Part shown: piece after piece, positions 1 to 7,558 of the stretch
Layout: each line of letters begins with the position of its first letter
Position numbering within the stretch: position 1 is the first letter of the stretch
NCBI GenBank assembly: GCA_026692885.1
Contig: JAPLNJ010000743.1
Location: 1 to 12,644 of the forward strand
Direction of reading: 5' to 3'
Length of the DNA: 12,644 nucleotides
Origin: Planctomycetota bacterium
Lineage (GTDB): Bacteria > Planctomycetota > Planctomycetia > Pirellulales > Pirellulaceae
The notes under the pieces: generated by a model
What the model saw: the letters and a program-made list of their open reading frames with translations, nothing else
Databases searched by the model: none
What the model was told of the DNA's origin: nothing
Position numbers and translations under genes: made by a program

Positions 1-10
1 AGCCACATAA

Positions 11-237
11 CAGCCCAGGGCAGAGCGGAGCGGCGTTGGCCGCGTAGCGCCGCCCTGGGTTAGGGGAGTATCGGGAACGCCAGCCCTGAAGGGGCGAAAC
101 AAGCCTTGGCGCATCTGACGAACGATGCGTGTGAGAGGAACCGCCTTGTTTCGCCCCTTCAGGGCTACCAGGTTGCTTCGATACCGTACCCAGGGTGTCG
201 CTCTGCGGCTGTCGCCGCGACGCTTTGCCCTGGGCTG
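11..237. repeat. Nested palindromic repeat element
   Basis: Four nested inverted-repeat arms close on one centre. 11-27 pairs with 221-237 (16 of 17), 53-60 with 188-195 (CCCTGGGT/ACCCAGGG), 68-73 with 179-184 (GTATCG/CGATAC), and 82-103 with 145-166 (22 bp perfect, core CCCTGAAGGGGCG). The whole could fold as one long hairpin or cruciform in DNA or RNA. Similar GC-rich palindromes are dispersed in planctomycete genomes; that it is a REP or MITE-type mobile repeat is inference. It contains no convincing ORF. Confidence 0.8.
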
Positions 238-453
238 ATTTGTTAATGCCCCTTTGGGGCGGAAGAGTTGTGTATAAGGACGAGGGGCAAGCCGGGGGCA
301 TGCGTTAAATGCCAAAGTGAATGCCAACACCTGAAAGAACCGTTTGGTGCTAGTTCATCGTGCGACGACACCACGACGTCCGGCACAGCGACCGCGGCCC
401 ACCAGGAACACGGCTTGTTCGACCCACCCTACCATTCCGATGACTTCGCTCGT
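238..453. other. Gene-free stretch with a small hairpin and a repeat box
   Basis: No credible gene is seen here. There is a 5-bp hairpin at 248-260 (GCCCC TTT GGGGC). At 338-353 there is a copy of AACCGTTTGGTGCTAG, which recurs identically at 9265-9280. The stretch lies downstream of the minus-strand thioredoxin-like gene, but no hairpin plus T-tract typical of an intrinsic terminator was seen. Confidence 0.5.
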
Positions 454-1659
454 TCAGTCCTTCGACCTCGCGCCGGGCAGTTTGCGGACGAGTTCCTTGG
501 CCAGCGTCTGCGAAGCGGCGGAGAGACGGGCGTAGGGCACCGTGACACGTTTGCCCTCGCGCGTCTCCAGCACGACATAGGGAGCTTGGGTGTCTTGAGC
601 ATGTCCAGACGCCACGAGCACCGCCTCCATCGCGGTTCCCTTGTCGCTTGTCCACTCATGGAACTGCTTCGCTGTCGCGGGCCCTTGCTGCTGGCCAAGC
701 ATGCCCGCAGCAGCGGGATCATGCTCCCGAATCCAATCGGCGGCCAGCGTTGCCGCGGGAGTGCCGGAATTCTCGGACACGATGCGCAGCAGTGCCGTCA
801 AAGCTCGGCGTCGACCGGTGGGCTTTTGCAGCTGATCCCGGGCCTCGTCCAGTTGCTCGGCCAGTTTCAGCGAGTCCCGCAGATCGGCGTTCGCTCGCGT
901 GCTATTGACTGCAGCGACAATCTCGTTCTTCAGCGGGGGAAGCGCGAGATAGCCCCGGCGCGTCGCCGCCAAGGCCAGGGCACCTTCCAGGCGTGTCTCC
1001 GGCTGGCCCAACTTCTGCTTGGCAGCGGCGAGATCGCTCCGGCCCTGCTCGATCAACTGCTGTGCAAAATTGTCCGCCTCGATGGCGACCTCGGAGTAGC
1101 TGCCCAGTTTCCCGAGCGATCCCAGTTGGCTGAGCTTGCTCAGATCACGCACGGCGCCCGCCACGTCGTGGGCGGCGTATTCCTGTTTGGCCCGGTCCAG
1201 CGAAGTCTTCAGCAACTTGAGCTGTTGATCGCTATAGATCGTCCCCGCTTGTTGGATGACCTGTTCGATCAGCTGGGGCAATTCCAACCCCGGCAACGCG
1301 CCGCTCTTTCCAAACAGTTGTTGCCCGTCGGCACGAACCACAAAGATAATGGGAATCGTGCTGCCTTCGTGCCGGAATCGCGACGCCCACTTGCCCCATT
1401 CCTCGCCATTCGTCTCGATCTTCAGCGGGATGAACCACCCCGCATAGCGTGCCAGCGACTGGTCGGTCTGCAGTCGCTTTAGCATCGCCGCGCACGGCGG
1501 TCACGTCTTGTTCCCGGCCATGGCGAAAATCGGGCGCCCCGTAATCTTGGAGAGTGCCGTCGCTTCGTCTACAGACTGCAGTTGTGCCAGCAGCACGGAC
1601 GGCATCGCAAACAGAATCGCGCAGCCAACCAGCATTCGGTGAATGGTGTTCCCAGACAT
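454..1659 (-). CDS. Exported thioredoxin-like protein with SHD1-like C-terminus, candidate selenoprotein (UPPC active site)
   Basis: This is one continuous minus-strand frame of 401 residues interrupted only by TGA at codon 53 (1501-1503). The ATG at 1659 is preceded by a strong Shine-Dalgarno GGAGGT and begins a signal peptide (residues 1-25, likely cleaved after VLLA). A thioredoxin-like segment follows. Residues 47-59 read MAGNKT-[TGA]-PPCAAM, so the codon lies where the first Cys of CxxC belongs, and the second Cys (C56) is kept. A cis-Pro-type motif (STIPIIFVV, P103) completes the thioredoxin fold. The middle is Ala/Leu-rich helix. Residues about 333-389 (W336, then VLET, GKRVTVPYARLS) resemble the SHD1 domain common in planctomycetes. 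The likely role is an exported thiol or selenol oxidoreductase. Standard calling would give a 52-residue stub and a headless 343-residue protein starting at 1485. The alternative is a nonsense mutation or sequence error, but about 345 codons remain open after the TGA, which argues for function. Confidence 0.75.
1450..1484 (-). promoter_or_regulatory. Candidate bacterial SECIS hairpin inside the coding region
   Basis: Downstream of the UGA the transcript can form a perfect 8-bp stem, AGCGACUG with CAGUCGCU (1471-1478 with 1454-1461). The 9-nt loop is CAGACCGAC and begins 31 nt after the UGA. Below a two-base AA bulge the stem continues with UGCU/GGCA (one U·G pair), giving 12 pairs in total. 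A smaller hairpin (CGCCG-UGCG-CGGCG, 1486-1499) lies between it and the UGA. Bacterial SECIS elements sit just after UGA with the apical loop within about 16-37 nt and usually a G early in the loop. Here the loop starts with G only if the top G-C pair opens, so the fit is good but not perfect. Confidence 0.6.
1501..1503 (-). other. In-frame UGA, candidate selenocysteine codon
   Basis: On the minus strand the codons read GCC GGG AAC AAG ACG TGA CCG CCG TGC GCG GCG ATG, translating as AGNKT-stop-PPCAAM with the same frame on both sides. TGA differs from Cys TGC or TGT by one base and occupies the nucleophilic position of a CPPC motif. TGA ends other genes here, including this one at 454-456, so general reassignment of TGA is not the explanation. 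Confidence 0.7.
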
Positions 1660-1670
1660 GGTTCTCACTG

Positions 1671-1676
1671 ACCTCC
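1671..1676 (-). promoter_or_regulatory. Shine-Dalgarno deciding the start of the thioredoxin-like gene
   Basis: GGAGGT on the minus strand ends 11 nt before the ATG at 1659. It favours this start, which gives a clean signal peptide, over the upstream in-frame ATG at 1830, whose extra 57 residues cross a repeat and look non-coding. Confidence 0.65.
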
Positions 1677-1760
1677 AAGCAAGAGAAAAGAGGGATCCAG
1701 CACTAGTCTCGCCGCCCCTAGGCCCCTCCAGACATGGCGTAGGCACGGCCGGAAAACAAC

Positions 1761-1802
1761 TCCCTCGCCCCGGTACTCCGGGGAAAGGGTGGGGGTGAGG
1801 GG
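1761..1802. repeat. Dispersed palindromic intergenic repeat
   Basis: The segment contains the palindrome CCCCGG TACT CCGGGG (1768-1783), flanked by CCCTC on the left and GTGAGGGG on the right. On the minus strand it reads as a C-rich run, then the palindrome, then CGAGGGAG. I recognise this pattern as a frequent intergenic repeat of planctomycetes (recalled, not searched). It lies about 100 bp upstream of the thioredoxin-like start and could sit in its leader or promoter region. Confidence 0.6.
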
Positions 1803-2074
1803 CAGAAAAGGCAAATGCGGAAGTGAGCATCGTGTGGATTCCTTACCAGGCTGTCACCGGTTCCAGTTTGGCAGAAGGCGGCGGTGTCGACAAGGGAAGA
1901 TGAACAAGCCGCTGGAATGCGTGGAACGGAGCGTGTGCCCGGAGCCAGAGAAGGCCTCGTGAAGGTGCGGAGGATCCTTCTCGTCCGCACTCGTGGCTCG
2001 ATTCGCGGAGATTCCGCTCGTGAGCAGGGACAGTCCCCACAAGCTGACGGCCCTCGGCTGCTTGCCCTTGCGCT
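1803..2074. other. Gene-free stretch with short hairpins
   Basis: No credible coding sequence was seen between the two minus-strand genes; the short ORFs present resemble no family I know. Visible structures are GTGCGGA/TCCGCAC (1965-1971 with 1984-1990), enclosing the palindrome AGGATCCT, and the near-palindrome GGGACAGTCCCC (2027-2038). Both look like repeat debris rather than regulators. Confidence 0.4.
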
Positions 2075-2090
2075 TCGGGTGCCTACCCGA
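2075..2090 (-). terminator. Possible weak terminator hairpin after the GH127 gene
   Basis: Read on the minus strand, TCGGGT-AGGC-ACCCGA forms a 6-bp stem with a 4-nt loop, starting 5 nt after the glycosidase stop codon. No T-tract follows, so it is either a Rho-type boundary hairpin or a repeat fragment. Confidence 0.3.
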
Positions 2091-2095
2091 GGATG

Positions 2096-4480
2096 TCAGC
2101 GGACATCCCATTCATAGACGCCTGACGAGAACCCCGGCGAGAGCTGGATCTCCAGCCGGATCGCCGCAGTCGTGACCGGCGTGAAGGTGACCGTGACCGG
2201 CGCGTCTTTGGCAACGGGATACGACTTCACGCCTTCGACGGGCTTCCATTCGCCATCCGCCGTGCGGTAGACAATGCGCCACGAGGCGGGGATGCGGCAC
2301 TCGCCGTGCCCCGTGTCGTCGAACCACCAGATCGTGCAGGCCTTGACTTCTGCGGGTTTCACGAATTGGTACTGGATCCATTCGCCGGTGCCCTTGTGCG
2401 GCCAGAAGTCAAAGTTATTCGTAGATCGATCTTTCCCGTCGCCCGGCGCGACCGAATCGTTAACGGTTGACGGATCCATGCCGTCGCGGCAGAAGGAGAC
2501 CGTCACATCCGCCTGGCTGGCCAGCGTGTTCAGGCCCACCTTTTCGCGATTTTCTATCATCCAGACCTGCGACGTGCCCCCGCGGTTCAGCCGAACGTAG
2601 TTGGGCACGCCCACCAAGCCGCCGCCTTCGACGGCCACGACGCCGCCGAGCAGCTCCGCCCGCCAGGCCGGCTTGAGTTCCACGTCTGCGGCCAGCACCG
2701 CCACGCGAACGGGCTTCTCGCGATCGACATCTTCGAAGTTGTACACGATCGGCCCACGCTGCACGGCCACCCGCCCCCGATTGGCTACGACTTGTTCGTC
2801 GCAGCGAACCCGCTGCACCTCCATGGGCAGTGACAGCGTCACGTGATCCCCCGCCTGCCACGTACGCCGAATGCGGACGTACCCGTCTTCTAGGTCCGCC
2901 ACATAGGCCTGCCCGTTGACGTTCGCGCTGAACTTAGCGCCGGAGTCGGGCGTAACGCGGTACAGGTGGCTCTCCGTGCGGTCGGGGATGCGGAGGGCCA
3001 GTGTGAAGGCCGCCGGGGCCACCGGATTTATGGTGACGTTGACGTCGCCGTCCCACGGATAGCGAGTTTCCTGGCGGATGCGGAGGGCGGCCCCACCCAC
3101 GTCGGCAATCTCGCTGTCGCTGTCCACGAAATGGTTGACGTACAGGGTGTCCCGTTTGGCGTTGATGGAGTACATCAGATCCTTAATCGCGATCAGCGTA
3201 CGGGGGATGTTCCCGACGCAGCAAGGGCAGCCGTGCCAGGGATAGCGGGCCAGCCGAGAGACAAGCGGGTTTTGATAGAAGAAATTGGTCCCGCTGCGTT
3301 CGACGGCCCCCAGCACGTTATTGTACAGCACGCGCTCCTGTACGTCGCAGAAGTGTGCATTGGCATGCAGGCGGTGCATCCGCTCCGCCCAGAAACTCAG
3401 GCCGCAACCCGCGCACGACTCGCAATAGCCGCTGTTGGGCAACTCGTAGTCGTCCGCAAAGGCCTCGCCATGATGCGCTGCGCCAACACCGCCGGTCAGG
3501 TAGTGTTTCTTGTGGATCGCGTTGGCCCAGATGCGGTCGGCCGCCGCCCCGTACGCCGCATCACCCTTCAACAACGCCAGGTCCGCCATCGCGGTATAGA
3601 AATAGGTGGCGCGCACTGCATGGCCCGCGGCCTGGGTCATCTGGACCGCCGGCTTGTCAGACTGATTGTAGACGTCCGGATGGATCTCGTGCTGGTGATC
3701 CAGGAAATGCTTGGCCAGCGCAATGTACTTGTCACCCTGGCCGATTCCTGCGGCATCGTTTGCAAGCACTCCCAGCCGGCACAGGGCGTATTCGAGCCCC
3801 GGGTGCCCGTTCTTCCAGGTGCGTTTGGGAGCGGGACCAAAGGTCTCGCACAGGAGATCAGCGCAGCGGGTGGCTGCGCCGTAGAGCCGCCGGTCTTTTC
3901 CGCCCGTCATCCGGTAGTGGGCGACGCCCACCTCCACCAGATATCCCATCACGTAGAACTCGTGATCGCCGATAGCCGTGAAACGCGGACGTTTCTTGAG
4001 CGTGTGAAAGGAGTGGATGTAGCCGTCCTTGTCCTGCGCCGCCAAGATGATCGGGATCCACTCTTCGAGCTTGGCCCGCAGCGTCTCCTGCGCCGCGGCC
4101 AGTTGGGCGTCGCCGTCGGGATCGACCTCCAGCGCCAGACAGATGGCCTCGACGGTGTTGTAGATGTAGGCGTCGCTCCAGGGCGCACCCCGGTACTCGC
4201 CCACCGGCTCGCCCCGCAAAGCCTGGCCCGTCTGGATCAGGTTAAGTAGTTCCTGTCCTGCCCCGCCTTGCTCCATCTGCCGAACGCAGTGGGGAATCCA
4301 TTTCTCGATCTGGAGCTTGATCTGCTGTTTCCAGAACCCGTTGATCTTGACCCTCTGAAATCGGACCGGCTCAAGCGGGCGGTCTGATTCCATTGCATCC
4401 GCAGGCAAGGCCAATGCCATGCAGCCCAGTGACAGAATGGGCAGAATGGCAAGACGCAGGATGGGAAGACGCTGTTTCAC
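2096..4480 (-). CDS. Exported GH127/DUF1680 glycosidase (beta-L-arabinofuranosidase-like)
   Basis: The protein has 794 residues from the GTG at 4480, preceded by AGAAGGAG 8 nt upstream. That start begins a signal peptide (VKQRLPILRL, a hydrophobic run, then ADA) without the 36-residue upstream extension. The body matches the GH127/DUF1680 fold: an early FQRVKINGFW motif, a long (alpha/alpha)-barrel region, and a Zn-thiolate active site. E354 and C356 (in YCESCAGCG) and C420-C421 (in HGCPCCVGN) correspond to the Glu, Cys and CysCys of bifidobacterial HypBA1, where the second-cluster Cys is the nucleophile. Residues about 640-794 form a beta-rich C-terminal domain resembling a discoidin or carbohydrate-binding module (GTGEWIQYQF, IWWFDDTGHG, RLEIQL). 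The likely role is hydrolysis of L-arabinofuranosidic or related linkages outside the cytoplasm. GH127 and its relatives have mixed substrates, so the exact sugar is open. Confidence 0.88.
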   Translation of the reverse strand: MKQRLPILRLAILPILSLGCMALALPADAMESDRPLEPVRFQRVKINGFWKQQIKLQIEKWIPHCVRQMEQGGAGQELLNLIQTGQALRGEPVGEYRGAPWSDAYIYNTVEAICLALEVDPDGDAQLAAAQETLRAKLEEWIPIILAAQDKDGYIHSFHTLKKRPRFTAIGDHEFYVMGYLVEVGVAHYRMTGGKDRRLYGAATRCADLLCETFGPAPKRTWKNGHPGLEYALCRLGVLANDAAGIGQGDKYIALAKHFLDHQHEIHPDVYNQSDKPAVQMTQAAGHAVRATYFYTAMADLALLKGDAAYGAAADRIWANAIHKKHYLTGGVGAAHHGEAFADDYELPNSGYCESCAGCGLSFWAERMHRLHANAHFCDVQERVLYNNVLGAVERSGTNFFYQNPLVSRLARYPWHGCPCCVGNIPRTLIAIKDLMYSINAKRDTLYVNHFVDSDSEIADVGGAALRIRQETRYPWDGDVNVTINPVAPAAFTLALRIPDRTESHLYRVTPDSGAKFSANVNGQAYVADLEDGYVRIRRTWQAGDHVTLSLPMEVQRVRCDEQVVANRGRVAVQRGPIVYNFEDVDREKPVRVAVLAADVELKPAWRAELLGGVVAVEGGGLVGVPNYVRLNRGGTSQVWMIENREKVGLNTLASQADVTVSFCRDGMDPSTVNDSVAPGDGKDRSTNNFDFWPHKGTGEWIQYQFVKPAEVKACTIWWFDDTGHGECRIPASWRIVYRTADGEWKPVEGVKSYPVAKDAPVTVTFTPVTTAAIRLEIQLSPGFSSGVYEWDVR

Positions 4481-4488
4481 GAGATGGA

Positions 4489-4496
4489 CTCCTTCT
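4489..4496 (-). promoter_or_regulatory. Shine-Dalgarno deciding the GTG start of the GH127 gene
   Basis: AGAAGGAG on the minus strand lies 8 nt before the GTG at 4480. An ATG at 4501 and the far upstream ATG at 4588 are in frame but lack such a site, and they would bury the signal peptide. Confidence 0.65.
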
Positions 4497-4667
4497 AGCA
4501 TGACGCTCAATCGTTTTGGCGACGTTCTGGACTCGTATTTCGCTGTTTGTAGTCTGAAGCTTGGAACAACGTCAAGTGTCTGGCCCAAAACGACTGGTCC
4601 AAAACGACCCGCCTAGGTGTTGGGGGCTCGCAGGTGCGTTTGCCAAGGGTAGAGAGGCAGCATCCTG

Positions 4668-4697
4668 TTGTCCATTCCCCACTCGTCCTGCTACGAT
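4668..4697 (+). promoter_or_regulatory. Possible sigma70-like promoter for the aspartic protease gene
   Basis: TTGTCC (4668-4673) and TACGAT (4692-4697) are separated by 18 nt, a fair match to -35/-10 boxes, about 47 nt upstream of the ATG. Immediately after lies TGACA-ATTG-TGTCA (4697-4710), a short inverted repeat that could be an operator. The 263-bp gap (4481-4743) separates divergent genes and also holds an imperfect direct repeat, CCAAAACGAC, at 4583-4592 and 4598-4607. All of this is pattern reading only. Confidence 0.3.
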
Positions 4698-4743
4698 GAC
4701 AATTGTGTCAGCATCAGCATGGTGAACAACTGGGAGCAAGAGC

Positions 4744-5157
4744 ATGGGCGAAGTCCGCGTGAAAGTCAGCTTGGCCAACGCAGTGGACCAGGGGATGGTG
4801 CGCAGGGGAAACCTGCGGCCGACCGAGGTTCGAGTGTACGAAGCCGATGCCCTGGTCGACACCGGTGCGGTGCGGTGCGTCCTTCCGTCGCATGTCGTCC
4901 AGCGATTGGGATTGGCGCGAGTCGGTCAGCGCGTGGCGGAGTACGCCGATGGCCGACTCGAAGCGGTCGACCTGACGGAGCCGTTTACCCTGACGGTCAT
5001 GGGGCGAGAAGAGCTCGAAGATGCGATGGTGTTGGGCGATGAAGTGATCATTGGCCAGACGGCCCTGGAAAAACTCGACTTGGTGGTCGACTGCGCCGGC
5101 CGGCGGCTCGCTCCGAACCCAGCCCATCCAGACCAGCCGGTTTCGAAAATCAAGTAG
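4744..5157 (+). CDS. Retropepsin-like (clan AA) aspartic protease
   Basis: The protein has 137 residues, with GGGAG 7 nt before the ATG. The signature is ALVDTGAVRCVLP (D39-T40-G41), the catalytic loop of single-lobe, retroviral-type aspartic proteases, followed by a Leu-rich VVQRLGL helix. Further on, the segment VIIGQTALEKLDLVVD resembles the hydrophobic-hydrophobic-Gly motif seen after the flap. The tail (LAPNPAHPDQPV) is typical of the small bacterial clan AA proteins. Such proteins should act as homodimers because each chain supplies one Asp. No signal peptide is seen, so it is cytoplasmic. The gene stands alone between the glycosidase and the polysaccharide locus. Its substrate is unknown. 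Confidence 0.85.
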   Translation: MGEVRVKVSLANAVDQGMVRRGNLRPTEVRVYEADALVDTGAVRCVLPSHVVQRLGLARVGQRVAEYADGRLEAVDLTEPFTLTVMGREELEDAMVLGDEVIIGQTALEKLDLVVDCAGRRLAPNPAHPDQPVSKIK

Positions 5158-5495
5158 CCGGCAAGACATCGCCAATTCTCCTATTGACCTTGCTTGCACC
5201 CCGCCAACCGGCGCAAAAGCTGACATGCACTCCTATACAGCCGACTGTAAGTTTCGGTCTTGTGCCCCTGGCCCGCGGCTGCTACTATCCGCCGCCGCGC
5301 GCAGGCCACTCGACGATGGAGGTTGAAGCCCACGCGGAACAGCAGGCCGACGGACGAGAACCGTCCACCCGTGAGGCGAGTCGGCCATCGAACGCAAGAC
5401 GGAGGTGCTCGACGGGTTGCCCCTCCGTCCTGTTGCTGACCGGCTGTTCTTTCCGTCCGCTTGCCCAGCACGTTAGCTTGCAGGAAAGGATTCGT
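5158..5495. other. Intergenic region and probable leader of the polysaccharide locus
   Basis: No gene is seen, although the wbpB frame stays open upstream by chance. A perfect 8-bp inverted repeat, GACGGAGG/CCTCCGTC (5398-5405 with 5422-5429, 16-nt loop), lies about 65 nt before wbpB and may structure its leader. No clear promoter or T-rich terminator was recognised. Confidence 0.4.
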
Positions 5496-6476
5496 ATGAA
5501 TTTTGCTCTGATTGGTGCCGCCGGCTTTATTGCGCCTCGCCACATGCAGGCGATTCACGACACGGGGCATGCTCTGATTGCCGCCGTGGATCCCCATGAC
5601 TGTGTCGGCAGACTGGACAATTTCTTTCCGGACGCCCGCTTCTTTACCGAGATCGAGCGTTTCGATCGGTTCCTTGAGAAGCGCCGCCGCGGCCCCGAAG
5701 AACAGCGGGTCGACTACGTCAGTATTTGTACTCCGAACTACCTGCACGATGCACACGTACGGCTGGCGCTGCGGGTCAAAGCCCACGCTATTTGCGAGAA
5801 GCCGCTGGTCATCAGCCCCTGGAATCTGGATGCCCTGCAGGACTTGGAGGCCGAGTATGGCTGCCGGGTCTACAGCGTGCTGCAACTCCGTTTGATCCCC
5901 ACCTTACAGGAACTCAAACGCGTGGTGGACGCGGACCACAGCAACCATCGCGCCGACATCTGCCTGTCCTACGTGACTCGCCGCGGCAAGTGGTACGACG
6001 CGTCGTGGAAAGGCAATCCGGAGAAGTCTGGCGGCGTGTCGATGAACATCGGCGTGCATTTCTTCGACCTGTTGGGGTGGTTGTTCGGCGAGCCGGAGCA
6101 TTGGGAAGTCCATCTCCGCACGCCGCGCAAGATGGCGGGTCTGTTGGAATTAGAACGTGCGCGCGTCCGCTGGTTCCTGTCCGTGGACGAAGAGGATCTG
6201 CCGGACTCGGTCCGGGAATCCGGCAAGTTCGCCTATCGTTCGATGACGCTGGACGGCCAAGAGATCGAATTCTCCGATGGCTTTACGGACCTGCACACGC
6301 GCGTGTATCGCGAAATCCTGGCTGGGCGAGGCAGCGGTATTGACGAAGCTCGTCCGGCCATTGAACTGGTGTTCGCACTGAACAACAGTGATACCGTGGC
6401 GCACCCCGAGTGCTATCATCCCTTCCTCGAGACGACGCAGGCCTTTGAAACGGCGTCGTATCGAAGAGCCGCGTAA
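5496..6476 (+). CDS. wbpB: UDP-GlcNAcA 3-dehydrogenase (Gfo/Idh/MocA family, WbpB/WlbA)
   Basis: The protein has 326 residues. The ATG is preceded by AGGAAAGGA, and the protein begins directly with the Rossmann fold. GAAGFIAPRH (7-16) is the GxxGxxxPRH nucleotide-binding loop characteristic of the WbpB/WlbA subgroup. CTPNYLH (78-84) and CEKPL (100-104; K102) follow. The C-terminal substrate domain carries TRRGKWYDASWKGNPEKSGG and the catalytic-type H188 and D191 (MNIGVHFFDLLG). In the known pathway the enzyme oxidises C3 of UDP-GlcNAcA with NAD+, and WbpE then transaminates the ketone. wbpD, wbpE and wbpI downstream support this assignment. The protein is full-length and cytoplasmic. The upstream in-frame extension to 5184 has no family resemblance and was not used. 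Confidence 0.92.
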   Translation: MNFALIGAAGFIAPRHMQAIHDTGHALIAAVDPHDCVGRLDNFFPDARFFTEIERFDRFLEKRRRGPEEQRVDYVSICTPNYLHDAHVRLALRVKAHAICEKPLVISPWNLDALQDLEAEYGCRVYSVLQLRLIPTLQELKRVVDADHSNHRADICLSYVTRRGKWYDASWKGNPEKSGGVSMNIGVHFFDLLGWLFGEPEHWEVHLRTPRKMAGLLELERARVRWFLSVDEEDLPDSVRESGKFAYRSMTLDGQEIEFSDGFTDLHTRVYREILAGRGSGIDEARPAIELVFALNNSDTVAHPECYHPFLETTQAFETASYRRAA

Positions 6477-6607
6477 CTAGGTTCGTCTTGACACCTTGAA
6501 CCCGGACCGGATACCGTAATGCCGTTGCGTGGCCGGCTGAGGGTGCCCTTCCTGGTCGGCAAAGCCGCCGGGTGTCGGAGTCCGCCGTATCGCCTAGAGG
6601 TCAGAGC

Positions 6608-7540
6608 ATGACCGGACGTTGGCCGGGTGGAAAACGATTTGCCTTCACCGTGTTTGACGATACTGATTTCTCCACGGTGGAGAACACCAAGCCGGTTTAC
6701 GACCTGCTGGCAGAATGCGGATTTCGGACCACCAAGTCGTGCTGGGTGCGCAAACCGGGGGACGGAGAATTCGGCAACTGTGCTGGCATGACGGCCGAGG
6801 AACCGGAGTATCGTCAGTGGTTGTTAGCCATTCAACGACAAGGGACGGAGGTGGGGCTGCACAACGTTTCGTACGCCTCTTCTACGCGCCAGCAGACCCT
6901 CGCGGGATTTGATCAGTTCGAACATTCCTTCGGTCATCCACCACACACCTTGGCCAACCATTCGGGCGTCCGCGAGTGCATCTACTGGGGCAATTATCGG
7001 GTGACCGGCGTGTGGCGACCGGTTTACAACCTGCTCACACGTCGTCGGCACACCAACTAGTTTGACGGTCATGTCGAGTCCAGCCCGGGTTTCTGGGGCG
7101 ACGTCTGCAAGCAGCGAGTCAAGTACGTTCGCAATTTTACGTTTCGCGACATCAATACGTTGAAAATGTGTCCGTGGATGCCTTACCACGACCCCCTGCG
7201 CCAGTACGTGAACCACTGGTTTGCCTCGTCCGACGGCCATCACCTCGACAGCTTTGTTGGCACGGTCTGCGAGGATGCCCAGGACCGCCTGGAGGCCGAA
7301 GGCGGGGCCTGCATCATGTACACACATTTTGCGGCCGGTTTCTACGAGCAAGGGAAAGTGAATCGCCGGTTCGCCGAGTTGATGCGGCGGCTGGCCAAGA
7401 AGAACGGCTGGTTCGTCCCCGTGGCTGAGCTCCTCGACCATCTCGGCCGACAGCAAGGCTTCCACGTGTTGACACCACGTCAACGTCGGCGCCTCGAAGG
7501 GACTTGGCTGTGGGACAAGATCCAGGTTGGGCATTCCTGA
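6608..7540 (+). pseudogene. Polysaccharide deacetylase-like gene interrupted by in-frame TAG
   Basis: This is one frame of 310 codons with TAG at codon 151 (7058-7060). Both sides read as the same family: a NodB-like N-terminal half (FAFTVFDDTD, D17/D18; GLHNVSYASSTR, H85; LANHSG, H118), then FDGHVESSP, RYVRNFTF-type segments and MYTHFAAGF. The ATG at 6608 follows AGAGG and is preferred to the GTG at 6572. Intact homologues would be cytoplasmic sugar or glycan deacetylase-like proteins found in exopolysaccharide loci; their exact substrate is not established. The TAG removes the C-terminal half, so the gene is probably inactive unless the codon is suppressed, recoded or a sequence error. TAG is a normal stop for other genes here (protease, wbpD, wbpE). 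A standard caller would report two ORFs, 6572-7060 and 7160-7540. Confidence 0.78.
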
Positions 7541-7558
7541 GAGAACGGTGGCAGGTTC

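Noticed and set aside
268..1482. 404-codon plus-strand ORF opposite the thioredoxin-like gene
   Set aside because: It is antisense to a gene with signal peptide, thioredoxin and SHD1-like features. Its own translation shows no motif, and long mirror ORFs are common in high-GC DNA.
1660..1830. Upstream extension of the thioredoxin-like gene to 1830
   Set aside because: It translates a dispersed repeat and would bury the signal peptide. The strong Shine-Dalgarno is at 1671-1676.
2966..4249. 427-codon plus-strand ORF opposite the GH127 gene
   Set aside because: It is a shadow of the glycosidase, whose active-site motifs are clear. The ORF has no recognisable family.
454..4480. Genome-wide TGA reassignment as the explanation for the in-frame TGA
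   Set aside because: TGA is the natural end of the thioredoxin-like, GH127, FkbH-like and HNH genes, so TGA remains a stop here.
5184..5495. N-terminal extension of wbpB from 5184
   Set aside because: The extra 104 residues have no resemblance to the family. The ATG at 5496 has a good ribosome site and starts at the Rossmann fold.
7058..7060. Pyrrolysine at the in-frame TAG
   Set aside because: TAG ends several other genes in the window, no Pyl-type enzyme family is involved, and neighbouring genes are decaying. A nonsense mutation or error is simpler.
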